Source of the DNA: Cytobacillus depressus
GTDB taxonomy: Bacteria > Bacillota > Bacilli > Bacillales > Cytobacillaceae
Assembly: GCF_008923245.1 (NCBI RefSeq)
Contig: NZ_WBOS01000001.1
Coordinates: forward strand, 558,001 to 622,000
Length of the DNA stretch: 64,000 nucleotides
Reading direction: 5' to 3'
Made by a program: the position numbers and the translations under genes. Below, one piece after another: positions 1 through 7,954 of the stretch. Below the pieces are notes generated by a model that saw only the letters and a program-made list of their open reading frames with translations, was not told the DNA's origin and ran no database searches. Each line of letters opens with the position of its first letter. Within the stretch, counting starts at the first letter, position 1.

Positions 1-313
1 GCTGGTACGGTGTATAAGCCGTATAGAATTCAGAACGGGATAAAACATGATCTACAATTACAGGCATATAGTGATCATAAACCCCAGCACCTATAAAAGA
101 AGTATTACTCTTTAAATCAGCATTTTTTTGGGACATTAACAATAGTTCTTTCATTAATGCTGTTTCAGTCGCTGCTGGCTTAATTTTATATTCACCTTTA
201 AATCTAACGTTTTCAGGAATATCACTAAATAATTCGTCAATTGAGTTTACACCGATTGTAGCGAGCATTTCTTTCTTGTCTGTCTCAGTCATCGGTAAAT
301 AGCGATGTTTCAT
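1..313 (-). CDS. gcvPA: glycine dehydrogenase (decarboxylating) subunit 1, N-terminal part (cut by window edge)
   Basis: The frame reads MKHRYLPMTETDKKEML and continues through SNTSFIGAGVYDHYMP, which is the N-terminus of the alpha subunit of the P-protein of the glycine cleavage system. That PLP enzyme decarboxylates glycine and passes the aminomethyl group to lipoyl-H-protein. Only about the first 104 residues lie in the window, so the PLP lysine is not visible. A strong ribosome site (GGAGAGGAG) precedes two consecutive ATG codons; the second (313) matches the usual MKHRY start, the first would be at 316. The gene follows gcvT by about 15 bases and is probably co-transcribed with it under the glycine riboswitch. 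Confidence 0.93.
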   Translation of the reverse strand, partial: MKHRYLPMTETDKKEMLATIGVNSIDELFSDIPENVRFKGEYKIKPAATETALMKELLLMSQKNADLKSNTSFIGAGVYDHYMPVIVDHVLSRSEFYTAYTPYQ

Positions 314-329
314 CATTATGTCTCCTCTC

Positions 330-1436
330 CTATTTTTTCTCTTTTTTATAGAAAGGCGTCGCTGCCACAACTGCTTTAAGGCGCTTTCCGCGAATCTCTA
401 CTTCAACTTCTGTTCCAACAGCTGTATGCTCTGTTTTTAGAAGAGCTAAGCCAATATTTTTCTTTAAGGTTGGAGACTGAGTACCAGTTGTTACTTCCCC
501 AATCTTCTCTTCGCCTATATAAACTGGATAGCCATGGCGTGGAATCCCACGATCAATCATTTCAATTCCAGCTATTTTTCTAGCTAGACCTTCTTCTTTT
601 TGTTTTGCTAAAACTTCTTTTCCATTAAAATCAGCTTCTTTATTCACTTTCACTGCAAAACCGATTCCTGCTTCAAGTGGTGAGATGTCCGGTGAAATTT
701 CTTGCCCATAAAGAACAAGGTTTGCTTCAAAGCGCAATGTATCACGAGCGCCTAATCCACAAGGAATAACTCCTTCTTCTTTACCAGCTTCTAAAATATC
801 CTTCCAAATAGCGACAACATCATTTGCATCGCAATAAATCTCGAAGCCGTCTTCTCCCGTGTAGCCTGTTCTAGAAACAAGCGCTTTTTTGCCGTTTAAA
901 TCAACTTGATCTTGAAATTTAAAGAAACCAATGTCTGTTAAACTAGTCTCTTTTGCTAGCTTTTGCAGGACAGACTCTGCTATTGGACCTTGAATAGCAA
1001 CCTGTGCCGTTTTGTCAGATAGATTTTCAATCGTCACATCTCCTTCAAGATGGTCAGTGAGCCATTGATAGTCTTTTTCAATATTAGAAGCATTTACAAC
1101 TAGTAAATAATGATCATCTGCAAATTTATAGACAAGTAAATCATCAACAGTTCCGCCATTTTCATAACACATGGCTGTATACTGGGCACCTAAAGTTTTT
1201 AGTTTTGAGATGTCATTTGTCATCATTTTTTGAAGATAGGAAAGGCTATCTGGACCCTTCACTTCAATTTCACCCATATGGGATACGTCAAACAACCCAG
1301 CTTTTGTACGAACTGCCTCATGCTCCTCTTTAATGCTTGAGAACTGAACAGGCAGATCCCAGCCGCCAAAGTCAATTGTCTTCGCACCATCGTCTTTGTA
1401 AACATCGAATAATGGTGTACGTTTTAACTGTGACAT
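330..1436 (-). CDS. gcvT: aminomethyltransferase (glycine cleavage T-protein)
   Basis: GcvT transfers the methylene group from aminomethyl-lipoyl-H-protein to tetrahydrofolate and releases ammonia. The 368-residue product has the usual length. It shows the N-terminal folate-binding fold with VSHMGEIEV near residue 50, the [14 protein letters not shown] motif near 190, and the C-terminal GCV_T_C domain with [11 protein letters not shown] near 300. It is the first gene after the glycine riboswitch at 1511-1840 and is followed closely by gcvPA, so it opens the gcvT-gcvPA(-gcvPB) operon. The ATG at 1436 follows an AAAGGGGGAC ribosome site. Confidence 0.97.
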   Translation of the reverse strand: MSQLKRTPLFDVYKDDGAKTIDFGGWDLPVQFSSIKEEHEAVRTKAGLFDVSHMGEIEVKGPDSLSYLQKMMTNDISKLKTLGAQYTAMCYENGGTVDDLLVYKFADDHYLLVVNASNIEKDYQWLTDHLEGDVTIENLSDKTAQVAIQGPIAESVLQKLAKETSLTDIGFFKFQDQVDLNGKKALVSRTGYTGEDGFEIYCDANDVVAIWKDILEAGKEEGVIPCGLGARDTLRFEANLVLYGQEISPDISPLEAGIGFAVKVNKEADFNGKEVLAKQKEEGLARKIAGIEMIDRGIPRHGYPVYIGEEKIGEVTTGTQSPTLKKNIGLALLKTEHTAVGTEVEVEIRGKRLKAVVAATPFYKKEKK

Positions 1437-1504
1437 TCACTTGTCCCCCTTTTATCTTTTTAAAAGTTTAGAAATTCGCCATTGAAATGCAAAACCCTTT
1501 GCAC

Positions 1505-1550
1505 GAAAAAAAGACAGAGCCCTCCCTATAAAAAGAGAAGATCCCTGTCC
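1505..1550 (-). terminator. riboswitch-controlled intrinsic terminator before gcvT
   Basis: On the minus strand a GACAGGG arm and a CTCTGTC arm enclose a short AU-rich region and are followed by a run of seven T. It begins inside the 3' end of the second glycine aptamer, the arrangement used for transcriptional ON control by glycine in Bacillus gcvT leaders. Confidence 0.75.
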
Positions 1551-1840
1551 TTGCACCTGAAAGTTTACCGTTTAACGGTTTTCCCCTTTGGTGGCTCTTA
1601 CTATGAAAAGCGGAAGCGCCTTGGTACCCCCGACAAGCACAAGACGATCCTCCCGGAAAGGTGTTCTTTACCTTTATGGGAGGATTGGCTTGTGACCTCG
1701 AGGGGGTAGGCGCTGCAGCTAGACAATGAAAAAGAGCACTCTCCAGAGCTACGTCCAATAAGGGTTCTTTTGCCTGAGAGATTCACAATCATAATTGCTT
1801 GCTCCTTCGGCGCTACATAAAGTAGTCTCTCCCCTTATCT
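1511..1840 (-). promoter_or_regulatory. tandem glycine riboswitch, second aptamer carrying a repeat insertion
   Basis: Read on the minus strand, aptamer 1 (about 1840-1739) has GGGGAGAG, a small P2 hairpin, GCGCCGAAGGAGCAA, then CTCTCAGGCAAAAGAAC and CTCTGGAGAG. Aptamer 2 follows directly and has CCACCAAAGGGG, a P3-type hairpin, CTTTCAGGTG and GGACAGGG. These are the conserved cores of the gcvT (RF00504) class. The P2 stem of aptamer 2 (GCTCTT pairing with AAGAGC) does not close on a short loop. It encloses a ~120-bp copy of repeat family A (1606-1725). The leader is assigned to gcvT by position and by the terminator that follows. Confidence 0.93.
1606..1725. repeat. family A palindromic repeat, copy 1 (inside glycine aptamer 2)
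   Basis: This imperfect palindrome runs from AGCGGAAGCGCC to GGCGCTGCAGCTAGACA. Internal arms CCCCCGACAAGC and GCTTGTGACCTCGAGGGGG pair, as do the central CCCGGAAAGGT and ACCTTTATGGG blocks. It replaces the apical loop of the P2 stem of the second glycine aptamer. The same element recurs at 2029, 10129, 13463, 20528, 34866, 39805 and 44650. Confidence 0.92.
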
Positions 1841-1894
1841 TCATCCGCATTTATAAAATTTTCAAAATTGGTTCATACTAAACGCAAATCTATA

Positions 1895-1923
1895 AATGTA
1901 GATAAATAAAAAGTTATTGTCAA
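1895..1923 (-). promoter_or_regulatory. probable SigA promoter of the gcv operon
   Basis: On the minus strand TTGACA (1923-1918) is followed after 17 bases by TACATT (1900-1895). It lies about 55 bases upstream of the first riboswitch aptamer. The -35 box is a perfect consensus match and the -10 box is moderate. Confidence 0.6.
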
Positions 1924-2028
1924 AATAACAATAAATGTGTTTTTGGCAAATTTCAAAACTTTCAAAGCTATTATTATCCTACCATTAGAAATCTATTTGA
2001 GCAATGGGTAATATTTTTCTCAGTAAGA

Positions 2029-2202
2029 AATGCGTAAGTGCCTCGGTCAAGGGCGACAAGAGCATAAGACAGGCTGATGAGAAGGTTGTACTTTGACCTT
2101 CTTGGTAGACTGGCTTATGACCTCCGCCGTACAGGACGTATTAGTGTCGACTTTGCCACAGGACGTGGCGTCGGCGAGCCCCTAGGCGCTGAAGCTAGAC
2201 AG
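2029..2202. repeat. family A palindromic repeat, copy 2, with inverted internal module
   Basis: The outer arms TGCGTAAGTGCC and GGCGCTGAAGCTAGACAG are diverged family A ends. The right half carries an extra module, CGCCGTACAGGACGTATTAG followed by TGTCGAC, in the reverse orientation compared with copies 3 and 8. The element ends only a few bases before the ribosome site of yqhH (AAAAGGGG, ATG at 2222), so it forms most of the upstream region of that gene. Confidence 0.85.
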
Positions 2203-2221
2203 TTTAAAAGGGGTCGTTTTT

Positions 2222-3910
2222 ATGACAGTGAATATTGAATTTGATTCTTTATGGCAGGAAGGATTCTTAACGAGAATTAAGCAAGATGGCCCATGGGGAA
2301 TTTGGGAGCTTTATAAGTTGGCCATTGATGTGGAAAACTATACCACTATTACAGAATTTGAAGGATTACAGGCTCCCAAGCATTTATCGGGCCTTACACC
2401 TTTGCCACACCAGCTTGAAGTGGCCAAGCAAGTTGTAGAAAATATGAATGGAAAAGCGATTCTTGCTGACGAGGTTGGTTTGGGGAAAACTATTGAAGCA
2501 GGATTAATATTGAAAGAGTATATGATTAGGGGATTGGTGAAAAAAGTATTGATCCTCGTCCCTGCCTCTCTTGTGACTCAATGGGCAATTGAGCTTAACA
2601 CGAAATTTTTCATCCCTGCGGTAACCCAGCGAAAAAGCTATGTATGGGAGCAATGCGATGTTGTTGTTTCGTCCATAGATACGGCTAAGCGCAACCCACA
2701 TAGGGATATTATTTATAAGCAAGACTATGACCTTATTATTATTGATGAGGCTCATAAGCTAAAAAACAATAAAACGAAGAATTATGAGTTTGTCCAAAAT
2801 TTAAAAAAGAAATTTTGTTTACTCTTAACAGCCACTCCTATTCAAAATCGGATTAGTGAAATCTTCAATTTAGTGTCTTTACTAAAGCCAGGCCATTTAG
2901 GGAATGAATCAGCTTTCTATCAAAAATATAATAAAGATGCACGAAATTTAGATGATAATGAACATTTGAAAGAACTTGTCAATAAAGTGATGATTCGAAA
3001 CAGGCGGGCCGACACTGGAATTGAGTGGACGAAGCGAAAAGTTGAAACGATTGTGATTGATTTTTCAAAAGAGGAAAGGGAACTTTATGATGCAGTCACA
3101 AGCTTGCGAAAAGACGGTGATTGGACAAACTCTAGCCAATTTTCGGTCATGACACTTCAGCGAGAAGCTTGCAGTAGCCGCGAATCTGTTTTTTTCACTT
3201 TAAAAAACATGCTAGAAAGGCAAGAAAATCCATCCGTAGCCTTCCAGGAACAAATTCAATTTTTAACTAGGAAGGTTGAAGCTGTACAAAAAAATTCAAA
3301 AGCGGAAAAAGCAATTGAATTGATTAAGCAAATAAATGATAAAGTCATTATTTTCACCGAGTATCGAGCAACACAAATGTATCTGCAATGGTTCCTCAAA
3401 CAGCACGGCATAACTTCTGTCCCATTTCGCGGCGGATTTAAAAGAGGGAAAAAAGATTGGATGCGTGAGCTTTTCCAAAAAAATGCGCAAGTCCTTATTG
3501 CTACGGAAGCTGGAGGCGAAGGGATTAATCTGCAGTTTTGCAACCATATCATTAATTTTGACTTGCCATGGAATCCGATGAGGCTTGAGCAAAGAATTGG
3601 ACGTATCCATCGTTTAGGACAGGAAAAAGATGTTATGATTTATAACTTTGCGACAAAAAATACAGTTGAGGAGCATATATTAAAACTTTTGTATGAGAAG
3701 ATTAATCTTTTTGAAAAAGTAATTGGCGATTTGGATGAAATTCTTACTAAGCTTGATTTCGGGAATGTAGAAGACCATCTTATTGATATTTTTGGTAAGT
3801 CATCTTCCGAAGGTGAAATGAGAATTAAAATGGAAAACTTAACTTCAATGATTCAATTTGCTGAGGAAATACGGGAGGGCAAACAAAATGCAGCAGCAGG
3901 AAATCCATAA
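2222..3910 (+). CDS. yqhH: SNF2-family DEAD/DEAH ATPase (YqhH)
   Basis: This 562-residue SF2 translocase of the Snf2/RapA type has the Walker A motif LADEVGLGKTIEAG at about residues 81-94, the DEAH box IIIDEAHKL near 173-180, motif III LLTATPIQNR near 200, and the helicase C domain with EAGGEGINLQ and QRIGRIHRLGQ around 420-470. It is the size of B. subtilis YqhH. Such proteins use ATP to track on DNA or displace bound proteins; the actual substrate is not known. It overlaps yqhG by 23 bases, so the two are probably translated together. The start has the ribosome site AAAAGGGG. Confidence 0.93.
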   Translation: MTVNIEFDSLWQEGFLTRIKQDGPWGIWELYKLAIDVENYTTITEFEGLQAPKHLSGLTPLPHQLEVAKQVVENMNGKAILADEVGLGKTIEAGLILKEYMIRGLVKKVLILVPASLVTQWAIELNTKFFIPAVTQRKSYVWEQCDVVVSSIDTAKRNPHRDIIYKQDYDLIIIDEAHKLKNNKTKNYEFVQNLKKKFCLLLTATPIQNRISEIFNLVSLLKPGHLGNESAFYQKYNKDARNLDDNEHLKELVNKVMIRNRRADTGIEWTKRKVETIVIDFSKEERELYDAVTSLRKDGDWTNSSQFSVMTLQREACSSRESVFFTLKNMLERQENPSVAFQEQIQFLTRKVEAVQKNSKAEKAIELIKQINDKVIIFTEYRATQMYLQWFLKQHGITSVPFRGGFKRGKKDWMRELFQKNAQVLIATEAGGEGINLQFCNHIINFDLPWNPMRLEQRIGRIHRLGQEKDVMIYNFATKNTVEEHILKLLYEKINLFEKVIGDLDEILTKLDFGNVEDHLIDIFGKSSSEGEMRIKMENLTSMIQFAEEIREGKQNAAAGNP

Positions 3911-4682
3911 TTTTCTTGAAAAATATTTCCATGCGAACGGTTGCGAAATTGTCGAAAATGGCCATGGCTATATGACTGTTCAATTAACGATAGAACTTGA
4001 TAAGGAGCTAATGAATAGGCCATTTTACTGGCATTATTTAGAGAAAACTGGCGGTATTCCAAATCCGATGCGGCTTACATTTATTACGAATCCAAAGCTA
4101 TCCCCCGAAGAAGTTACAGGGGAAAATATTCACTTTGGTTCACCACGTCTTCATCAAATTTTTCAATCGACAAAAAGGCTTGCAGGTTATATCCGGCTAT
4201 TTGAAAAACACGATCAGCCCCATGGTCAGCAAATTTCTTTAAGACCATGGCTTGGGATGAATGTCCGTATTTCATATGAATGTGACCGCAAGAGGGATGT
4301 GTTTAAATCAATCGGTCTGCAATTAATTAATGGGCAAATGATTGAAGAGTTTCATGATAAACTACTACAATTGCGGCTAACGCCGAAAATTCCTGACTTT
4401 TCATTTACACTTTCTCCGCTAATTATGCCAAAAAGCGGAATCACGAGAGTTGAGAATTACTTAAAAGCGCAAATTGAACGCGAGGATCATAGTTGGGCAG
4501 AAAAAGCTAGAGAGCGTTGGCAAAAGGATTTAAGTTTATTGGAGCATTTTTACGAGGAAGCAGAAGAAAAAGATGAAAGCTATGAAATCGAAAAAGCTGC
4601 CTTGAAAGAGCAATATGAGCCACGTGTAAAGATTTCAATTATAAATGGCGGATTATTTTATTTAACAGACAAAGCCATTTAA
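3888..4682 (+). CDS. yqhG: YqhG family protein, partner of the SNF2 ATPase
   Basis: The 264-residue product starts MQQQEIHNFLEKYF and contains NRPFYWHYLEKTGG and HFGSPRLHQIF, typical of the Bacillaceae YqhG family. No catalytic motif is recognisable. The chosen ATG at 3888 has the ribosome site GGGAGGG ten bases upstream, inside the end of yqhH; an in-frame ATG at 3858 lacks one. The C-terminal part is rich in charged residues and probably helical (residues 185-245). Constant pairing with yqhH suggests that it assists or regulates the ATPase, which is an inference from context only. Confidence 0.85.
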   Translation: MQQQEIHNFLEKYFHANGCEIVENGHGYMTVQLTIELDKELMNRPFYWHYLEKTGGIPNPMRLTFITNPKLSPEEVTGENIHFGSPRLHQIFQSTKRLAGYIRLFEKHDQPHGQQISLRPWLGMNVRISYECDRKRDVFKSIGLQLINGQMIEEFHDKLLQLRLTPKIPDFSFTLSPLIMPKSGITRVENYLKAQIEREDHSWAEKARERWQKDLSLLEHFYEEAEEKDESYEIEKAALKEQYEPRVKISIINGGLFYLTDKAI

Positions 4683-4720
4683 CAGAAAGAAACCGCTCAA
4701 ATGTGCGGTTTCTTGTCTGT
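4682..4720. terminator. bidirectional terminator between yqhG and yqzE
   Basis: The arms AGAAACCGC-type and GCGGTTTCT flank a short loop and are extended by ACAG/CTGT pairing. T-rich tails lie on both sides. It serves convergent yqhG (plus) and the comG-yqzE transcript (minus) and overlaps the last codons of yqzE. Confidence 0.75.
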
Positions 4721-4906
4721 TTTATTGTCTCTTTTCCTTTTGACATTATAGTAGAAAACATATGGAATCAAGCCAAACCACCTGTATAAAAATGGTTCTT
4801 TCATATCCTTTTTCTCTAACTTATGCCTCTTCCGTTCATCTTTTGGCTGATCAATATATTTTACAACTGTTTGCGTAATGTATTTAACGTAGTCATTCGA
4901 TTTCAT
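4697..4906 (-). CDS. yqzE: YqzE family small protein at the end of the comG operon
   Basis: The product is about 69 residues and starts MKSNDYVKYITQTVVKYID, as in the YqzE family that regularly follows comGG. It is very basic and has one short hydrophobic stretch (YRWFGLIPYVFYYNV). Its function is unknown; it lies about 120 bases downstream of comGG and is presumably part of the competence transcript. The start at 4906 is preferred to the ATG at 4927 because AGGGTG precedes it and homologues begin there. Confidence 0.8.
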   Translation of the reverse strand: MKSNDYVKYITQTVVKYIDQPKDERKRHKLEKKDMKEPFLYRWFGLIPYVFYYNVKRKRDNKTDKKPHI

Positions 4907-5029
4907 TTGCCGCACCCTGACCTTCATTAATTGCCATTTTTATTACAGTATGTTCCGTTTGGCTTGTATTTAAACTATAGTTAAAAAAGAGGGGGCATCA
5001 TAACCTTGGTTTTGTCCCTTTCAAAAATA

Positions 5030-5413
5030 TTAATTTCGCTCTACCCACTTAAACATTTTGCCTTCTTCCAAATCAAAATATCCATACGCAGTAATTTCAC
5101 GATGATCCTCTAAACTTAAGCTAAACGTTATCAAATATACACTATTGGATATTTCCGAAGTTCGATAATGAACATTTCCATCAGAAAATTTTAATTCTCC
5201 TGAAGAAATCTTAGTATCTTCCTCTAAAAAAATCCTTTCTATCTCTTTCACTGAGCTCAAAAAATAATATTCTTGTTTTAGGCTTTTCTCTGTTTCTTTA
5301 TAGAAACGCACTTCAGATAAATAAAGTTCAATATGAATGATTAACAAAGAAACAGCAAGTATTATAATTGAAAATGTAAGAGGATACACGAACCCTTTCT
5401 CATTGCGAAGCAT
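5030..5413 (-). CDS. comGG: competence pseudopilus assembly protein ComGG
   Basis: This 127-residue protein has the short basic leader MLRNEKG followed by a single hydrophobic helix (FVYPLTFSIIILAVSLLII), the type IV pilin-like N-terminus of ComGG. Unlike major pilins it lacks Glu at position 5 of the mature form. Family members are minor pseudopilins that help form the DNA-uptake pseudopilus in the membrane and cell wall. The start overlaps comGF by 14 bases. Assignment rests on operon position, length (124 in B. subtilis) and the N-terminus, since the rest of the sequence diverges fast. Confidence 0.88.
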   Translation of the reverse strand: MLRNEKGFVYPLTFSIIILAVSLLIIHIELYLSEVRFYKETEKSLKQEYYFLSSVKEIERIFLEEDTKISSGELKFSDGNVHYRTSEISNSVYLITFSLSLEDHREITAYGYFDLEEGKMFKWVERN

Positions 5414-5840
5414 AGTCGTTCTCCAAATTTATATAAGAGTATATTGATATGGAGTACGTCTGATTATATAAATCTCTCAATGTTAATTTTACCCCATCGG
5501 GAATACGTGAAAATTGAAATGTATCGACTTGCTGAAAGACAATTTCATGTCCTTTACTATCAACTCTTCTTCGCAAATTTGCGCCATACCGCTCATAAAT
5601 GATATTCTGGCCGTGCTTCTTCAAAATAATTCTTTGGTCGTATACATCCAATTCCTCAGATAATCGAAGCTCTTTTTTCAATTGATTGACAAAGACATGC
5701 CATTCCATCCTTTTCGTTCTCAATTCAAATTGTTCATTGTCTAAGAAATATTTTAAAGTTAACGGAAAAAAGGAAATGATGAGCAGAAAAATTGAAAAGG
5801 CATAAAGCATTTCCAGCATAGTAAAGCCCTTATTGTTCAT
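5400..5840 (-). CDS. comGF: competence pseudopilin ComGF
   Basis: The chosen start gives a 146-residue protein with the prepilin-like leader MNNKG/FTMLEM and one hydrophobic helix. The central RRRVDSKGHEIVFQQV block resembles the RVDGKGH block of ComGF. A longer in-frame extension to 5939 overlaps comGE heavily and has no ribosome site, so it was not used. It overlaps comGE by 11 bases and comGG by 14, so translation is coupled. Family role: minor pseudopilin for transformation. Confidence 0.88.
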   Translation of the reverse strand: MNNKGFTMLEMLYAFSIFLLIISFFPLTLKYFLDNEQFELRTKRMEWHVFVNQLKKELRLSEELDVYDQRIILKKHGQNIIYERYGANLRRRVDSKGHEIVFQQVDTFQFSRIPDGVKLTLRDLYNQTYSISIYSYINLENDYASQ

Positions 5841-6168
5841 ATTTTTCACATTTTTGCTGATCATTTTTGAACACATCCACATATTTAACGCAAACCTCCA
5901 CTCCATTTCTGTTGCCAGATGCTTCTTGTGAGATTTCATATACAGTCCGATTGAGGGCTATTAATTCGGAAAAAGGAGCACGATCTTCCTTTTTTGCTTG
6001 TAATAATGCCTCATATAAAACTTTAGTTCCTTCGTAATCCTGCTGTAATCGAATTGAATGATTGACGAGATTCATAATGAGCGGAAAAAATATCGATGCA
6101 ATAAGAAGCCAAGCTGTTAATGTTAAAAGCATTTCCGGCAAGAAAAAACCTTTATTCTTTTTCCACAT
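5830..6168 (-). CDS. comGE: competence pseudopilin ComGE
   Basis: The 112-residue protein starts MWKKNKG/FFLPEMLLT, a prepilin peptidase site with Glu at mature position 5, followed by a transmembrane helix. The ATG at 6168 has an AAAGGGAAGA ribosome site four bases upstream, better than the ATG at 6186. Length and position match B. subtilis ComGE (115 residues, MWRENKG start). It overlaps comGD by 17 bases. Confidence 0.88.
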   Translation of the reverse strand: MWKKNKGFFLPEMLLTLTAWLLIASIFFPLIMNLVNHSIRLQQDYEGTKVLYEALLQAKKEDRAPFSELIALNRTVYEISQEASGNRNGVEVCVKYVDVFKNDQQKCEKYEQ

Positions 6169-6592
6169 AAAATCTTCCCTTTCCAATTAAAAAGGTAAAG
6201 CGATATCTTTCCTTCCCAGCATAAATGGCAAAAGAGCCAAACTGGCTAATATTCCCGTCGGCCTTAAAAAGAAAGAACAGCGTCATGGTCTCCCCTCTTA
6301 CTGTTATCCGATCAGGAATCTGTCTTTCAACAAAAAAATTCTCGGACTGCTCTTCATGAATAACGTACCGCTTCTCTCCTGGGAGAATATGAACGACTAC
6401 CTCAACATGATGCGACAGGGCATATTGCTGCGCATATAAAAAATCGGCTTTTAATTGTGAAATAAATTGCTGTTTTTCTAATGAATGGAACTGAGGCTTT
6501 AATAAAAAGGCAGATATGGAGGCAATGATGAGGAAAACACTTAAGACAAAAAGAGATTCAATTAATGTGAAGCCTCCTTGCTTGAAATTCAC
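6152..6592 (-). CDS. comGD: competence pseudopilin ComGD
   Basis: The 146-residue protein has the leader MNFKQGG/FTLIESLFVL, a canonical prepilin cleavage site with Glu5, then a transmembrane helix and a soluble domain. It starts with GTG, and this codon overlaps the comGC stop (GTGA), which implies translational coupling. Family role: minor pseudopilin processed by ComC and assembled with ComGC. Confidence 0.92.
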   Translation of the reverse strand: MNFKQGGFTLIESLFVLSVFLIIASISAFLLKPQFHSLEKQQFISQLKADFLYAQQYALSHHVEVVVHILPGEKRYVIHEEQSENFFVERQIPDRITVRGETMTLFFLFKADGNISQFGSFAIYAGKERYRFTFLIGKGRFYVEKE

Positions 6593-6921
6593 TCTGATTT
6601 AGTTTCCTTTTTAGCAGATGTAACTTCCCCTTCTGCTGAAATCCTCACGAGATCCCCATTGGGACATGATGTTTCTCCTTCTGTCAAATATCCTTCTTTA
6701 ACTAGTGCCTGAATATCTGCTGGGGGTTCTTTCTTTTCAATCTCATATGCCTGAACTTGGGCTTGTACCATTTTTACAAAAGCCTCACACCCTTTGCTGT
6801 TTATTTTAGAGTTATGCTTTGTGATATTGGGAATCGTAATAATTAATAAGACAGAAATGACTAACAAAACAATCATCATTTCTATTAAGGTGAAACCATT
6901 GTTATTCTTAAATATTTTCAT
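6589..6921 (-). CDS. comGC: major competence pseudopilin ComGC
   Basis: This 110-residue protein carries the prepilin site NNNG/FTLIEMMIVLL after residue 9 and a hydrophobic helix to about residue 31. Cys45 and Cys86 are positioned to form the intramolecular disulfide known for ComGC. It is the main subunit of the transformation pseudopilus. The start is at 6921, just one base after the comGB stop, and its stop overlaps comGD. Confidence 0.95.
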   Translation of the reverse strand: MKIFKNNNGFTLIEMMIVLLVISVLLIITIPNITKHNSKINSKGCEAFVKMVQAQVQAYEIEKKEPPADIQALVKEGYLTEGETSCPNGDLVRISAEGEVTSAKKETKSE

Positions 6922-6922
6922 G

Positions 6923-7954
6923 TTAAAATCCCTCCAATAATTGAAACATCGGTAATAATACAGCTAAATACATCGAAACAATCATAAAGCCAATAACTGA
7001 ATACAATAATGGCTGAACGGTTTTCAACCATTTTTCTGAGCGCTCTTCAATTTGGTTAAGACAATGCTTACTAAAGAAAAATAATTCTTGATCTAGCTTT
7101 CCATTTTTCTGGCCATGTCTAATAATATGCGGAAGCTCAATTTCTAAAAATGAATAAGTTAATAAGATTTCTTCAAGCCTCTCCCCCTTTCGTAGGCAAT
7201 CCTTAATTTCTGCCCCTAGTTCCTTATAAAGCGGCTGTTTATCATTTTTTTCAAACATACTTAAAGCCTCATGAATAGATAATCCTCCTGAAAGCAAATA
7301 GCTCATTTGGATTGAGAGATAATGTGAGTAAAATAATTTTAAAAACGGACCAATAATAGGGAGGGAAGAAAGGAGCATCTTCTGCTTGATTTGGGATTTT
7401 TCTCGGAATTTTAATCGGTAATAACTGAGGAATGCTAAGAGGAAGATGAAAAAAATTCCAAACAGATAAGGAAGTGCATGACCAAAAAGAGAAACAACGT
7501 TCATAAAGAAGTTTGGCTGCAAATTCATTGTTGTAAATAAAGATGAGAATCTTGGAAGTATAATTAAATCAACAAACACAAATAAAACAATCGTGATAAT
7601 TATTAATAATGTCGGATAAACAAGGAGCTTTTTGAGTTTCTCAAAATCTTTGTCTCTCTTTAGCATCATCTCGCTACCTTCTTGACATGCACGGGCAAGC
7701 CCCCCATGCTGCTCTGCAAAATATACATAACCAATTAAGTATTTATTAAAGTTCAGCTTTGATAGCACTTGGAAAAAGGGAAATCCTTCTCTCAAATCAG
7801 CTAAGCATTCACTGACCTCTATTTTCTTTGCACGGGGAAGCTGAAACAGGAGAGATTCAATCGCTTCTGATAAAGAATATCCTCTTGAAAGAAGTTCACC
7901 TGTCCTTTTTAAGAAATGGCTTTGTTCTTGAAGGCTCCATTTATGCCTTCGCAT
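6923..7954 (-). CDS. comGB: competence pilus platform membrane protein ComGB
   Basis: The product (about 343 residues) is a GspF/PilC-type inner-membrane platform. It has two T2SF domains, with three to four transmembrane helices around residues 110-135, 155-180 and at the C-terminus (LLYSVIGFMIVSMYLAVLLP). The start MRRHKWSLQEQ at 7954 follows GGTGGGTG and overlaps the end of comGA by 14 bases; an ATG at 7975 is less likely. It should anchor the ComGA ATPase and the pseudopilin polymer. Confidence 0.93.
   Translation of the reverse strand: MRRHKWSLQEQSHFLKRTGELLSRGYSLSEAIESLLFQLPRAKKIEVSECLADLREGFPFFQVLSKLNFNKYLIGYVYFAEQHGGLARACQEGSEMMLKRDKDFEKLKKLLVYPTLLIIITIVLFVFVDLIILPRFSSLFTTMNLQPNFFMNVVSLFGHALPYLFGIFFIFLLAFLSYYRLKFREKSQIKQKMLLSSLPIIGPFLKLFYSHYLSIQMSYLLSGGLSIHEALSMFEKNDKQPLYKELGAEIKDCLRKGERLEEILLTYSFLEIELPHIIRHGQKNGKLDQELFFFSKHCLNQIEERSEKWLKTVQPLLYSVIGFMIVSMYLAVLLPMFQLLEGF

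Noticed and set aside
1468..1792. Small open frames on both strands upstream of gcvT
   Set aside because: They lie in the glycine riboswitch and repeat copy 1 and have no coding signature.
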